Positions 1 to 7,404 are shown, counted from the first letter of the stretch. The stretch is DNA of 18,100 bases from JBQCHF01 sp051953655 (GCA_051953655.1 JBQCIO010000267.1:1-18100), one strand, 5' to 3'. Numbers and translations are program-made. The notes: generated by a model from the letters alone, not told the origin.

Positions 1-117
1 GTTGGTTAATCCCCCAACCCCTTGCTATTGTTTTTTTGTTTTTATTCGCGGGCCCGCTGCCTTTGTTCGGGTATGCTTTTGGGTGGTGTGTTTTTTCCGA
101 TGAAGCCCCCCCCCCCC
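1..117. other. Probable low-quality contig end
   Basis: This stretch is unlike the rest of the window. It is rich in T runs (around 31-43 and 91-96), has mixed low-complexity sequence, and ends in a run of 12 C at 106-117. The remaining 18 kb is uniformly very GC-rich with strong coding bias. The MFS transporter reading frame enters it from the right and at once loses all membrane-protein character, becoming Lys/Thr/His-rich. I read this as read-end error or a chimeric contig tip, not biology. True foreign DNA cannot be excluded from sequence alone. Confidence 0.75.
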
Positions 118-975
118 AACCACGGTCACGAACACCGCACCCGCGACCATCGCGACGACGGTTCCGGTCACCGGCAGCTGCGTGGACAGCGCGCGCACCG
201 GCATGAGCGGCTCCCGCTTGCGCCGCTCCACCACCACGAGAACGACCAGGGCGGCGACGCCGACGGCGAACGGGACCAGCACGACCGGTGAGGTGAGCGA
301 GCGGCCGGTGAGCAGGCCGGTGGCGAGGAACGGGAGCACCGTCGCGACGGTGGCGAGGACCAGCGCGGTGCGGTCGACGGGGAGGTCGGGGGCCAGCGGG
401 TCGGACCGCTGGTAGGCGAGCAGCCCGACGAGCAGCCCCAGCAGGCCGAGCACGCCGACGACGGCGAACAGGAGCCGCCAGGCACCGGCAGCGGCCACCA
501 GGCCCCCGACGATCGGCCCGGTCGTGGTCGCCCCGAAGAGCCCGACGTTCACCACGGCCACCGTGATCGGGAGCTTCTCCACCCCGAACCGGGTGACCAG
601 CGGCGGGAGGGCCGCCACCAGCATGAGCCCGGTCGCCAGGCCCTGGAGCACCCGGCCGGCGAAGAACAGCGGGAGCCCGGGGGCCAGGGCGGCCAGCACC
701 GAGCCGACCACGAAGGCCGCCTCGTAGCCCAGGAACAGCCTGCGCTGCACGAAGCGCTGGGCCAGCGCAGCGGCCACCACGGCGCCGAGCGCGTACCCGG
801 CGTTGCTGAGCCCGTCGGCGACCTGCAGCCCGCCGGGTGAGGTGTGCAGGTCCTTGGCCAGCACCTGGGACAGGGGGGTCAGTGCCGTGCTCAGCACGAT
901 GTTCGGGCACAGGGCGAGCAGGGCGAGCGCGACGGCCGCCGCGTACCGACCGCTCCACCGCGGTTGCGCGCTCAC
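25..975 (-). CDS. MFS transporter, 3' end lost at contig end
   Basis: This is a major facilitator superfamily permease of the drug/proton antiporter type, acting in the cytoplasmic membrane; the substrate cannot be told. The GTG start at 975 gives a short cytoplasmic tail (MSAQPRWSGRY) followed by hydrophobic segments. TM1 begins near residue 12, and a helix pair sits around residues 50-90, followed by a basic loop (QRFVQRRLF). About eight helices are visible before residue 286. An MFS protein normally has 12-14 helices and about 400-480 residues, so this copy is cut short. Only 118-975 is credible coding sequence. The frame stays open to a stop at 25, but the last ~25 residues come from the doubtful contig end and are Lys/Thr/Arg-rich. 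There is no in-frame alternative start upstream, since a stop lies at 1006-1008. It is divergent from the DMT transporter gene. Family call is fairly sure, specificity unknown. Confidence 0.8.
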   Translation of the reverse strand: MSAQPRWSGRYAAAVALALLALCPNIVLSTALTPLSQVLAKDLHTSPGGLQVADGLSNAGYALGAVVAAALAQRFVQRRLFLGYEAAFVVGSVLAALAPGLPLFFAGRVLQGLATGLMLVAALPPLVTRFGVEKLPITVAVVNVGLFGATTTGPIVGGLVAAAGAWRLLFAVVGVLGLLGLLVGLLAYQRSDPLAPDLPVDRTALVLATVATVLPFLATGLLTGRSLTSPVVLVPFAVGVAALVVLVVVERRKREPLMPVRALSTQLPVTGTVVAMVAGAVFVTVVGGGGLHRKKHTTQKHTRTKAAGPRIKTKKQ

Positions 976-1046
976 CGGCCGGTCGTCCGTCCCGCGAGGG
1001 TTCGTTCAGCGGTCGTCGGTGCAGCAGTGGTGGGTGCAGCAGTCAT
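972..1046 (-). CDS. Possible 24-aa leader ORF before the MFS gene
   Basis: A small ATG-started frame of 24 codons rich in Thr and Ala ends in TGA at 974-972. That stop overlaps the GTG start of the MFS gene in a GTGA arrangement, as is usual for translational coupling in this window. No strong Shine-Dalgarno sequence precedes it. It could be a leader peptide, chance, or the true N-terminus of the transporter separated by a frameshift. Its first codons lie in an imperfect 15-bp direct repeat (1018-1047). Confidence 0.2.
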   Translation of the reverse strand: MTAAPTTAAPTTAERTLAGRTTGR

Positions 1047-1387
1047 CGGTCCGGCAGACCCTTCCGGCGTGCGGCGTGAGTGGGCGGGGGGCGACAGACC
1101 GTCGCCCCCGGCCGGCATTCCTTGCGAGCAGTCCTCGCAGTCCCTGCTGTGCAGTTCCTGCTGGACCCTCCTTCCACCACGCACCGTGCTCATGCGCCCC
1201 CGGTTGGTCCGCGCGTATCGGGGCACGAGCGATCACAGGACCTGGGAACCGGCGGTCTTGACGCGCGACAGGGCGCGACGACCCGTGGCTATAGCCCGAG
1301 GCGAGTCGCGCGCGGCTGCGGCAGGATGCAGGAAGGGCGGGGTCGGGTCCCCGACGGGGAGTGGATTCGAGGGGCTGAGGTGTTGTC
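976..1387. promoter_or_regulatory. Divergent intergenic region between MFS and DMT genes
   Basis: This 412-bp gap must hold the promoters of both flanking divergent transporter genes. It contains the possible 24-aa leader frame (972-1046), an 11-bp direct repeat GGTGCAGCAGT at 1018-1028 and 1033-1043, a 10-bp palindrome GGCTATAGCC at 1287-1296, and a short hairpin at 1348-1360 (TCCCC, 3-nt loop, GGGGA). A Shine-Dalgarno-like GAGG at 1377-1380 is placed correctly for the GTG at 1388. I could not pick a convincing -35/-10 pair: TTGACG at 1258 is 26 nt from TATAGC at 1290, which is too far. The open frames here lack convincing coding character. Confidence 0.4.
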
Positions 1388-2446
1388 GTGCTCGTGGTGG
1401 TCGTCCCTCTCGCTCTCCTAGCCGCGCTGCTCTACGCGCTGTCGGACTTCTTCGAGCAGCGTGCGGCCAGCGGCGCCAGCCGGCAGGTGCACGTGGGCGA
1501 GGACGGGTCCCAGCCGCCGCTGCTGCGGTGGATCAGCACGACGTTCCGTCGCATGGTGCGCGACAAGCGCTGGCTGTTCGGCTGGGTCGTCGGCACCGTC
1601 GCCTACCTCGTGCAAGGCGCCGCGCTGCACGAGGGCTCGGTGTCGGTGGTCCAGGCGCTGCAGGTGACCACGCTGCTGTTCGCGCTTCCCCTGTCCACGG
1701 TGGGCCGCCCGGAGACCCCCAGCCGGCGCGACTGGCTGGCCGGTGCCGCGGTGTGCGGTGGTCTCGCCCTGTTCCTCTACGGCCGCGGGCACGCCGCCGG
1801 CGACGCGCAGGCGCACCGGGGCGCGGTGCTGCTCGTCCTGATGATCCTCGTGGCGGCCGTCGTCACCCTGGTGGCCCTGGCCGCCTCGACGACGTCAGGA
1901 CCGGCGCGGGCGGCGCTCCTGGCCTGCGCAGCCGGCGCCGGCTTCGCCTCGAGCGCCACCCTGGTCAAGCTCACCTCCACCGACCTCACCACCGTCGGTG
2001 TCGCGGGCACGGCCACGGACTGGGTCGGCTACGCCCTCGCTCTGGCCACGGGCACCGGCCTGCTGCTGCAGCAGGCGGCCTTCGCCGCCGGGCGGCTGGC
2101 CACCGCCACCACGGTGATGACCGTGACCAACCCGCTCGTCGGCACCGCCATCGCCGCCGTCGGGTTCGGCGAGCTGCTGCCGGACAGCGGCTCCCGGCTG
2201 GCCGCGGTGGTCCTCGGCGGCCTGCTCATCGCCGCCGGCGTCACCGGGCTGAGCCACTCGCGCCTGCTGCGCCCCACGTCCGAGCCCGCACCCGAGCGTC
2301 GGCCGCTGGCCGGGCAGCACGCGGTCATCGACGTCGCCCGCTGGGAGCGCGAGGCCGTCTGCCCGATCCCGGGCACCTCGATGAGCACCGCGATGGGCAC
2401 CACGAAGGACAACGCGATGGACCCGCCCGAGGTCTCGCGGGGCTGA
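1388..2446 (+). CDS. DMT family (EamA-like) membrane transporter
   Basis: This is a 352-residue integral membrane protein of the drug/metabolite transporter superfamily; its substrate is unknown. The N-terminus is a hydrophobic helix running into LLYALSDFFEQRAA, a pattern typical of actinobacterial DMT proteins annotated only by family. Further hydrophobic segments follow from about residue 68 to 295. They include a second EamA-like half with TVMTVTNPLVGTAIAAVGFGE near residues 239-259, where the 'P-x-x-x-...-G-E' helix end of EamA repeats is recognisable. Roughly nine or ten helices can be drawn. The last ~55 residues, after the final helix, are hydrophilic and likely cytoplasmic. The GTG start is favoured by GAGG seven bases upstream. 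The gene converges on the glycosyltransferase gene with 19 bp between stop codons. Confidence 0.75.
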   Translation: MLVVVVPLALLAALLYALSDFFEQRAASGASRQVHVGEDGSQPPLLRWISTTFRRMVRDKRWLFGWVVGTVAYLVQGAALHEGSVSVVQALQVTTLLFALPLSTVGRPETPSRRDWLAGAAVCGGLALFLYGRGHAAGDAQAHRGAVLLVLMILVAAVVTLVALAASTTSGPARAALLACAAGAGFASSATLVKLTSTDLTTVGVAGTATDWVGYALALATGTGLLLQQAAFAAGRLATATTVMTVTNPLVGTAIAAVGFGELLPDSGSRLAAVVLGGLLIAAGVTGLSHSRLLRPTSEPAPERRPLAGQHAVIDVARWEREAVCPIPGTSMSTAMGTTKDNAMDPPEVSRG

Positions 2447-2450
2447 ACGC

Positions 2451-2477
2451 CCTCGCGGCGAGGAGTCAGCCGCCGCG
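2451..2477. terminator. Weak inverted repeats between convergent genes
   Basis: Two alternative small hairpins span the gap between the convergent DMT and glycosyltransferase stop codons. One has 5-bp arms with a 3-nt loop at 2451-2463. The other has 7-bp arms CGCGGCG (2454-2460) and CGCCGCG (2471-2477) around a 10-nt loop. Neither has a T-run. In a high-GC actinobacterium such structures can act as terminators, but GC-rich sequence produces them by chance. Confidence 0.25.
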
Positions 2478-3704
2478 CAGCAGCTCGGCCAGCCGACGGG
2501 CCGAGCGGTCCCAGGTCCACCGCTCGCGCACCCAGTCCGCGCCGGCCGCGCCCATCGCCCGGGCGCGCGCGGGATCCACGAGCAGGGCCAGCAGGGCGTC
2601 GCGGACCGGCTCGGGCTCCTCGGCGTCCACCAGGAGCCCGGTCACGCCGTCCTGCACCGCGTCCACGCTGCCGCCGGAACGGCCGACGACCACCGGTGCG
2701 CCGCAGGCCGAGGCCTCCAGGGCCGCCAGCCCGAGCCCCTCGGTCTGCAGCCCGGCCCGGTCGTCCCGGGAGGGCATGACGAACGCGTCGGCCGTCGCGA
2801 GCAGTGCGGCGACGTCGCCCAGCGGCAGGAAACCGGGCAGGTGAACCGAATCGTGCACCCCTAGCTGCCAGGCCGACTGCTCGAGCGGCTCCCGCATCGG
2901 CCCGATGCCGACGAGGACCAGCTGTGCGCCGGGCACCTGGCGCAGCACGTCTGTCCAGGCCCGCAGCAGGACGTCGTGCCCCTTGCGGCGGACCAGCCGC
3001 GACACGCTGACCACCAGCGGGCCGCCGGTCAGGCCCAGCCGTGCCCGGACGTCGGCGTCGTCGGCGCCGGGGTCAAACACGGAGGTGTCGACCCCGCCGG
3101 CCAGGTGGTGCAGCTTCCCGGGGCGGTCGACCACCCGGGCCAGGTGACGTTCGGTGTAGGAGCCGAGGCAGGTGACGACGTCGACGCCGCGCAGCACCCG
3201 GCGCAGCGCCTCCCGGGTGGGCGCGACCTTGAGCCAGCCGAGCTCCTGCCCGTGGGTGGAGGCGACCACGCGCTGCACACCCGCGGCCCGCAGCCGAGAG
3301 GCGAACAGGCCGAAGGGGGCAGTGGCCGGGATCCAGCCGGCGGTGCAGCCGGTGTCGGCGACGACGCGTCGTAGGTCTCGCGTCAGCCAGTAGCCGCGGC
3401 GGCGGACCACCGGGAAGGGCAGCGAGCGGTCGAAGGCGCGGTCGCCGTCGTAGGAGGGGCCGACCACGACCAGCCGGTCCGGCGGCAGGCGCCGGGCCAG
3501 CTCCCAGGTGAACGTCTGCACCCCGCCGGGCTCGGGCGGGAAGTGACCGGTGAGCACCAGCGTGCGCGGCAGGTCGACGTCGAGGGTCGCCGACGGGTCG
3601 AACGGGGTGACCGCGCTGCCCGCCGCCGTCCCCGCGTCCGCGGTCGGCGGGTCCACCCGGTCGCCCACCCGGTCGTCCACCCGGTCGTCCACCCGGTCGT
3701 CCAT
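2466..3704 (-). CDS. GT4 glycosyltransferase, PimB-like mannosyltransferase
   Basis: This is a 412-residue family-4 retaining glycosyltransferase with a GT-B fold. The N-terminal domain opens at residues 49-61 with LVLTGHFPPEPGG, the acceptor-side glycine-rich loop. The C-terminal nucleotide-sugar domain holds VSRLVRRKGHD and the EX7E signature (E322...E330 in EGLGLAALE). The pattern RKG, MPSR, E-G-L-G-x-x-x-L-E-A-S-A and the following G-G-S-x-D-A-V closely follows mycobacterial PimB, which adds mannose to phosphatidylinositol monomannoside at the inner membrane face. That makes mannosylation of a membrane lipid the best guess, without proof of donor. I chose ATG 3704, since GAGG lies 5 nt upstream. 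A longer frame from 3842 exists, but its extra residues are poorly conserved in character. Residues 2-17 are a DDRV tandem repeat. It is divergent from the PAP2/acyltransferase gene, suggesting a shared lipid role. Confidence 0.8.
   Translation of the reverse strand: MDDRVDDRVDDRVGDRVDPPTADAGTAAGSAVTPFDPSATLDVDLPRTLVLTGHFPPEPGGVQTFTWELARRLPPDRLVVVGPSYDGDRAFDRSLPFPVVRRRGYWLTRDLRRVVADTGCTAGWIPATAPFGLFASRLRAAGVQRVVASTHGQELGWLKVAPTREALRRVLRGVDVVTCLGSYTERHLARVVDRPGKLHHLAGGVDTSVFDPGADDADVRARLGLTGGPLVVSVSRLVRRKGHDVLLRAWTDVLRQVPGAQLVLVGIGPMREPLEQSAWQLGVHDSVHLPGFLPLGDVAALLATADAFVMPSRDDRAGLQTEGLGLAALEASACGAPVVVGRSGGSVDAVQDGVTGLLVDAEEPEPVRDALLALLVDPARARAMGAAGADWVRERWTWDRSARRLAELLRGG
3649..3702. repeat. 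12-bp tandem repeat in the GT4 N-terminus
   Basis: On the + strand the unit TCGTCCACCCGG occurs exactly at 3673-3684 and 3685-3696. It has one mismatch at 3661-3672, a degenerate copy at 3649-3660, and a half copy at 3697-3702. Read on the minus strand it encodes DDRV-DDRV-DDRV-GDRV directly after the chosen start codon. The 12-bp unit keeps the frame, so gain or loss of copies would change only the length of an acidic/basic N-terminal tail. Confidence 0.9.
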
Positions 3705-3876
3705 GTGGCCTCGCGTCTCTTCCGGTCGGGTCACGTCCTCGAATCCTGCGCGTGCCACCTTCTGCGCGTGACGAACACGGTTTCCCTGCTGCCCCGGCAT
3801 GAACGGTGCCATGCGCAACCGGTCGGGGACGGAGGGCTTCACTGGCGCGGAACGCCTGCGGTGACATGATCGAACG

Positions 3877-5961
3877 GTGAGGTGGCGACGGGACCGGCGT
3901 GCGCAGACCCGTCACCGCGTGGTCCCGCCGGTCCGCCTGCCGCTCGTGCCCCAGCTCCTGGTGGGCCTGCTCGTCTTCGCCGGCTACTCGGTGGTGGCCG
4001 GGCTGCGCGGGGCGTCGCGGGACCGCGCAGCGCTCGCCCACGCGCGCGACGTGCTCTCCCTGGAGCGCGCGCTGCACCTGGACGTCGTGCCCTCGCTCAA
4101 CGCCTGGCTGGCGCCGCACGAGGTGCTGCGCACGCTGGCCGACTACGAGTACGCGATCACCTACGTCATCAGCGCGTTCGCGCTCATCTTCTGGGTGTGG
4201 GCACGGCGTCCTGAGCTGTTCCGGTGGGCGCGCGACTCGTTCGTGCTGCTGAACGTCGTGGCCATCGCCTGCTTCGCGTTCTACCCGGTCACCCCGCCGC
4301 GGCTGGTTCCGGGGCTGGACCTGGTGGACACCGTCCGCTCCGGCCACACGGTCGGGTCGTGGGGCTCGCCGCTGGTGGCGCACGCCAACCAGCTGGCCGC
4401 GATGCCCTCCCTGCACTTCGCCTGGGCGCTGTGGGTCAGCGTGGTGCTCGCCTACATCGCCGGCGGCTGGCGCACCCAGCTGGTCAGCGCCGTGCACGTG
4501 CTCGTCACGCTCTTCGTCATCCTGGCCACGGCCAACCACTACGTCCTGGACGCTGTGGCCGGGGCGGTGCTGGCCTGGGGGGCGGTGGCCGTGGTGGACC
4601 GGGTGCGGGGGAGGGAGCACGTGCCGGGAGCACCGGTGCCGTCGGCCGACGCGTTCTTCCTGCACGTGGAGAGCCCGGCGGCCCCGCAGCACGTCGGCGG
4701 CGTCGTGCTGCTGGACACCACCGGGTGCCCCGACCCGTCCCCGTCCCGGGGCGACGTCGAGGCGGTGGTGCGGTCGCAGCTGCAGCGGCTGCCGCGCTTC
4801 CAGCAGCAGCTGTCCGGCCCGTCCCGGTGGCGGCGCGCCCGCTGGGTGGACGCGCCCGACCTGGACTGGTCCTGGCACGTGACCGCGCGCGACGTGCGCA
4901 CCGACCCGCCCGCCGGCTTCGCGGCCGGCACGTGGCCGGGCGCGGGAGCGCTGGACGCCGTGGTGGCCGAGATCGCCTCGGTGCCGTTGCCGCGCGACCG
5001 CCCGCTGTGGCGGCTGGTCCTGGTGCACGGGCTCGAGCCGGACCTGTCGGCCGTGGTGTTCGTCGTCCACCACGTGGTCGCCGACGGCATCGGCACCGTC
5101 AGCCAGGCCCTGCACCTGCTCGAGCCGGCGCTTCCCGAGCCGCCGCTGGTGCGCGGTCCCTCCCGCGGGGCCACCGCCCTGGCCACGGTGGCCGGGCTGG
5201 CCCAGCTGGCCACCGACGGTCCCTCGCGGCACCGGGTGGACGGGGTCGACGACGCGGCGCGCCGGTTCGGCCGGGTCGTGATCCCGCTCGACGAGGTCCG
5301 TGCGGTGGCCAGGGCGCACGACGCCCGGGTGACCGACCTGCTCATGGCGCTGGTGGCCGGCGGGCTGCGCCGGGTGTGGCCGGCCGGGCGCGAGGTGCCG
5401 CCGTCGCTGCGGGTCGCCGTCCCGCTCACGGTGCGGGACCCCCGGTCCACGCAGGAGGGCAACGTCACGGCGGCCGTGATGGCCGACATCCCGCTGGGCC
5501 ACCACGACGAGACCGAGCGGCTGGCGGCGGTCGCCCGCCGCAGCTCCCGCCTGCGCTCGGGCACCCGGGCGGTCGCCTCGCGCTTCGTCATGCAGGTGGC
5601 CGGGGTGGTGATGCCGGTGCCGCTGCACGCCTGGTTCGCCCGCACCGTCTACGGCCGCCGGTTCTTCTCCGGCATCGTGTCCAACATGCCGGGGCCGGAC
5701 CTCACGCTGAGCCTGGCCGGCGTCCCGCTGGCCGCCGCCTTCCCGCTGCTGCCGCTGGCCCCCGGCACCCCGCTGGCCGTCGGCGCGCTGGGCTGGGACG
5801 GCTCGCTGTGCCTCGGCGTCGCCGCGCACCCCGGGCTGCTGCCGGACCTGTCCGCCTTCGACGTCGCGGTGCGCGAGGTGTTCGGGGAGCTGAAGGCGGC
5901 GGTGGGCGGCGTCCGCTCCGTCGTCGAGCTGCCCGGCGAGTCGGTGCGGCCTCGGGGGTAG
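3877..5961 (+). CDS. Fused PAP2 phosphatase / WS-DGAT O-acyltransferase
   Basis: This is a 694-residue two-domain membrane-linked lipid enzyme. Residues ~1-235 form a multi-helix PAP2-superfamily domain of the inositol-phosphotransferase-like type, with YPVTPPRLVP, the PSLH motif (177-180) and the N220-H221-xxx-D225 motif. These are the usual phosphate-binding and catalytic His/Asp elements. After a short linker, residues ~253-690 form a wax ester synthase/diacylglycerol acyltransferase domain. It contains SADAFF (256-261), PLW (376-378), the catalytic HHxxxDG as HHVVADG (398-404), a PLTVRDP strand and a SNMPGP strand near the end. The family's 'ND' motif reads T486-D487. A phosphatase making diacylglycerol coupled to an acyltransferase making triacylglycerol is an attractive reading, but phospho-inositol or alcohol substrates fit equally well. 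The GTG start has only weak Shine-Dalgarno support. Related bifunctional proteins are, to my recollection, present in other actinobacteria. Confidence 0.85.
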   Translation: MRWRRDRRAQTRHRVVPPVRLPLVPQLLVGLLVFAGYSVVAGLRGASRDRAALAHARDVLSLERALHLDVVPSLNAWLAPHEVLRTLADYEYAITYVISAFALIFWVWARRPELFRWARDSFVLLNVVAIACFAFYPVTPPRLVPGLDLVDTVRSGHTVGSWGSPLVAHANQLAAMPSLHFAWALWVSVVLAYIAGGWRTQLVSAVHVLVTLFVILATANHYVLDAVAGAVLAWGAVAVVDRVRGREHVPGAPVPSADAFFLHVESPAAPQHVGGVVLLDTTGCPDPSPSRGDVEAVVRSQLQRLPRFQQQLSGPSRWRRARWVDAPDLDWSWHVTARDVRTDPPAGFAAGTWPGAGALDAVVAEIASVPLPRDRPLWRLVLVHGLEPDLSAVVFVVHHVVADGIGTVSQALHLLEPALPEPPLVRGPSRGATALATVAGLAQLATDGPSRHRVDGVDDAARRFGRVVIPLDEVRAVARAHDARVTDLLMALVAGGLRRVWPAGREVPPSLRVAVPLTVRDPRSTQEGNVTAAVMADIPLGHHDETERLAAVARRSSRLRSGTRAVASRFVMQVAGVVMPVPLHAWFARTVYGRRFFSGIVSNMPGPDLTLSLAGVPLAAAFPLLPLAPGTPLAVGALGWDGSLCLGVAAHPGLLPDLSAFDVAVREVFGELKAAVGGVRSVVELPGESVRPRG

Positions 5962-6007
5962 GACTCGCGGGCAGGAGGGCGGTCGACGAGCGGTCCTTAC
6001 CGCGGAG

Positions 6008-6051
6008 GTTCCATGCTCACCGCGACAGATCTGTCGCGGTGAGCATGGAAC
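6008..6051. repeat. Perfect 44-bp palindrome
   Basis: The left arm 6008-6029 and right arm 6030-6051 are exact reverse complements over 22 bp with no loop, centred between 6029 and 6030 on AGATCT. It lies 46 bp past the stop of the PAP2/acyltransferase gene and 51 bp past the stop of the convergent regulator gene, so termination of both is the simplest role. There is no T-run. Because it is symmetrical, the same nine-codon frame (MLTATDLSR) reads on both strands, preceded by GGAGG on the + strand. I regard that as a by-product. Confidence 0.9.
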
Positions 6052-6073
6052 GATCACGCTGACGTGATCGTTC
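6048..6073. terminator. Second hairpin, overlapping the palindrome; likely bidirectional terminator
   Basis: Arms GAACGATCACG (6048-6058) and CGTGATCGTTC (6063-6073) pair perfectly over 11 bp around a CTGA loop. It shares 6048-6051 with the larger palindrome, so the two structures are mutually exclusive in part. Position between two converging stop codons (5961 and 6103) fits a terminator acting in both directions. The lack of a U-tract and the moderate stem GC leave an operator role possible. Confidence 0.5.
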
Positions 6074-6102
6074 GGGCCGGGCCTCGGGCGGGCAGCCGAC
6101 GG

Positions 6103-7404
6103 TCAGGACGAGGTGCGGGCCAGGGCCGACGCCACGGTGTGCACGGCGTTGGGGGCGCCCCAGCAGGTGGCCAGGGTGAGCCGGCGGATGCCGTCGGGGG
6201 TGTGCAGCTCGCGGCCGAAGAGCTCCTCGAGCTGGCCCAGGCGGTAGCGCACGGTCTGCGGGTGCACGTGCAGGGCCCGCGCGGTCGCCTTCTGGTCGCG
6301 CTGGTGGCCGAGCCACGCGCAGAGGGTCTCCTCCAGGCGGTCCCGGGTGGCGGGGGTGCAGTCGCGCAGGGGGGCGAGGGCCCGCTCGCGCAGCAGGGCC
6401 AGGGCGCGCCCGTCCTGGTGGACGAGGATCGTGTCGAGGTGGTCCTCGACGAAGAGCGGGTCGGCGCCCTCGCCGCCGGTGAGCACCTGCTCGGCCACGA
6501 GCCGCAGGGCCACCGCCACCATCCGGGCGCTGGCCGGCAGCTCGTCCAGGGGCACCGCGCGGCCGACGACGACGCCGCAGCCGGCCAGGCGCGAGGCGAT
6601 CCGCTGCCGCCGGGCGGGCGCTCCCGCGTCGGGCACGATCGCGCCGACGAGCCCGGTGCGACGGACCGGCAGCCAGCCCGGGTCGAAGCGGCTGCCCAGG
6701 GTGTCGGCCAGCGGGCTCTGCCGCGGCACCAGCACGACCGCGGCCTCGCGGGGGAGGGGCCACCCCGCCCGCTGGGCCGCGGCCTGCAGCTGGGGGAGGG
6801 TGGACCGGTCGATGAGCAGCATCTCCGCGAGCTCGTCCCGGCGCCGCTCGCGGGCCACCAGCGACTCGGACTGCTCGTGCACGTAGCCGCGGGTGGTGGC
6901 GGCCGAGAGCTGGCCGACGAACGCGAACACCGCCTCGGCCAGCGCGGTGAGGATCTGCTGCGGGGCGTGGGCGCGCACCCCCGCCGCCGCCACGTGCCGC
7001 CAGGCGGCCCGGGCGCCGACGTTGTAGGCCGCCAGCAGCGGGGTCAGCTCGCGGCCGGTGCGGGCGTGGACGGCGCCGATCTGCTCGAACAGGCGAGGTG
7101 CGACCTCGGGGTCGCCGGACGGGTCGGACTCGTCGAAGGTCCGGGTGGCGATGGTGACCAGCGCGGGCATGGCGCTGGCGGCCGCGCCCAGCACCTGGCC
7201 GTGGTGCTCACGCAGGAACCGCGCGTAGTCGGGCCAGCCGTCGTCGAGCAGCGCGGCCACCTCGCCCAGCAGGCCGGGCAGGCCGTCGACCAGCGAGGCG
7301 GTCAGCCGGGCGAGCAGCCCGTCGTCCGGCGGGGGCTGGTCGGGGGCGACGACCGTCACGCTCGCCAGGTCCACCTCGCCGCCGGCCGTCACGGGCTCGT
7401 CCAC
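6103..7404 (-). CDS. PucR/CdaR-type transcriptional regulator
   Basis: This is a 433-residue DNA-binding regulator with the architecture of actinobacterial PucR/CdaR proteins. An N-terminal helical sensor region (~25-190) contains the family pattern LLAAYNVGARAAWRH. A middle domain (~200-330) begins at VVLVPRQSP. The C-terminal PucR-type helix-turn-helix spans about residues 373-395 (ATARALHVHPQTVRYRLGQL), followed by the usual L-x-x-L-F-G-R-x-L tail. Ligand unknown. I chose GTG 7404 because GGAGG lies 4 nt upstream. The frame stays open to 7638, but the extra residues look like untranslated leader. It is divergent from hpnC with 287 bp between starts, so it may control the hopanoid operon or itself; this is inference from position. 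Its 3' end converges on the PAP2/acyltransferase gene. Confidence 0.85.
   Translation of the reverse strand: MDEPVTAGGEVDLASVTVVAPDQPPPDDGLLARLTASLVDGLPGLLGEVAALLDDGWPDYARFLREHHGQVLGAAASAMPALVTIATRTFDESDPSGDPEVAPRLFEQIGAVHARTGRELTPLLAAYNVGARAAWRHVAAAGVRAHAPQQILTALAEAVFAFVGQLSAATTRGYVHEQSESLVARERRRDELAEMLLIDRSTLPQLQAAAQRAGWPLPREAAVVLVPRQSPLADTLGSRFDPGWLPVRRTGLVGAIVPDAGAPARRQRIASRLAGCGVVVGRAVPLDELPASARMVAVALRLVAEQVLTGGEGADPLFVEDHLDTILVHQDGRALALLRERALAPLRDCTPATRDRLEETLCAWLGHQRDQKATARALHVHPQTVRYRLGQLEELFGRELHTPDGIRRLTLATCWGAPNAVHTVASALARTSS

Noticed and set aside
1258..1295. A TTGACG...TATAGC promoter for the DMT gene
   Set aside because: The spacing is 26 nt, well beyond the 16-18 nt expected for a sigma70-type promoter.
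6013..6042. A nine-codon ORF with a GGAGG upstream inside the palindrome
   Set aside because: It is read identically on both strands because of the palindrome, so its presence says nothing about coding. It is too short to judge.
3073..6057. A 994-codon open frame on the minus strand
   Set aside because: It lies opposite the PAP2/acyltransferase gene and out of frame with the glycosyltransferase. Its translation is Arg/Gly/His/Gln-rich, as expected of GC-rich antisense frames, and it shows no domain.
4224..6062. A 612-codon + strand frame overlapping the acyltransferase
   Set aside because: It is an Arg/Gly/Ala-rich frame shadow. The overlapping frame has PAP2 and WS/DGAT motifs.
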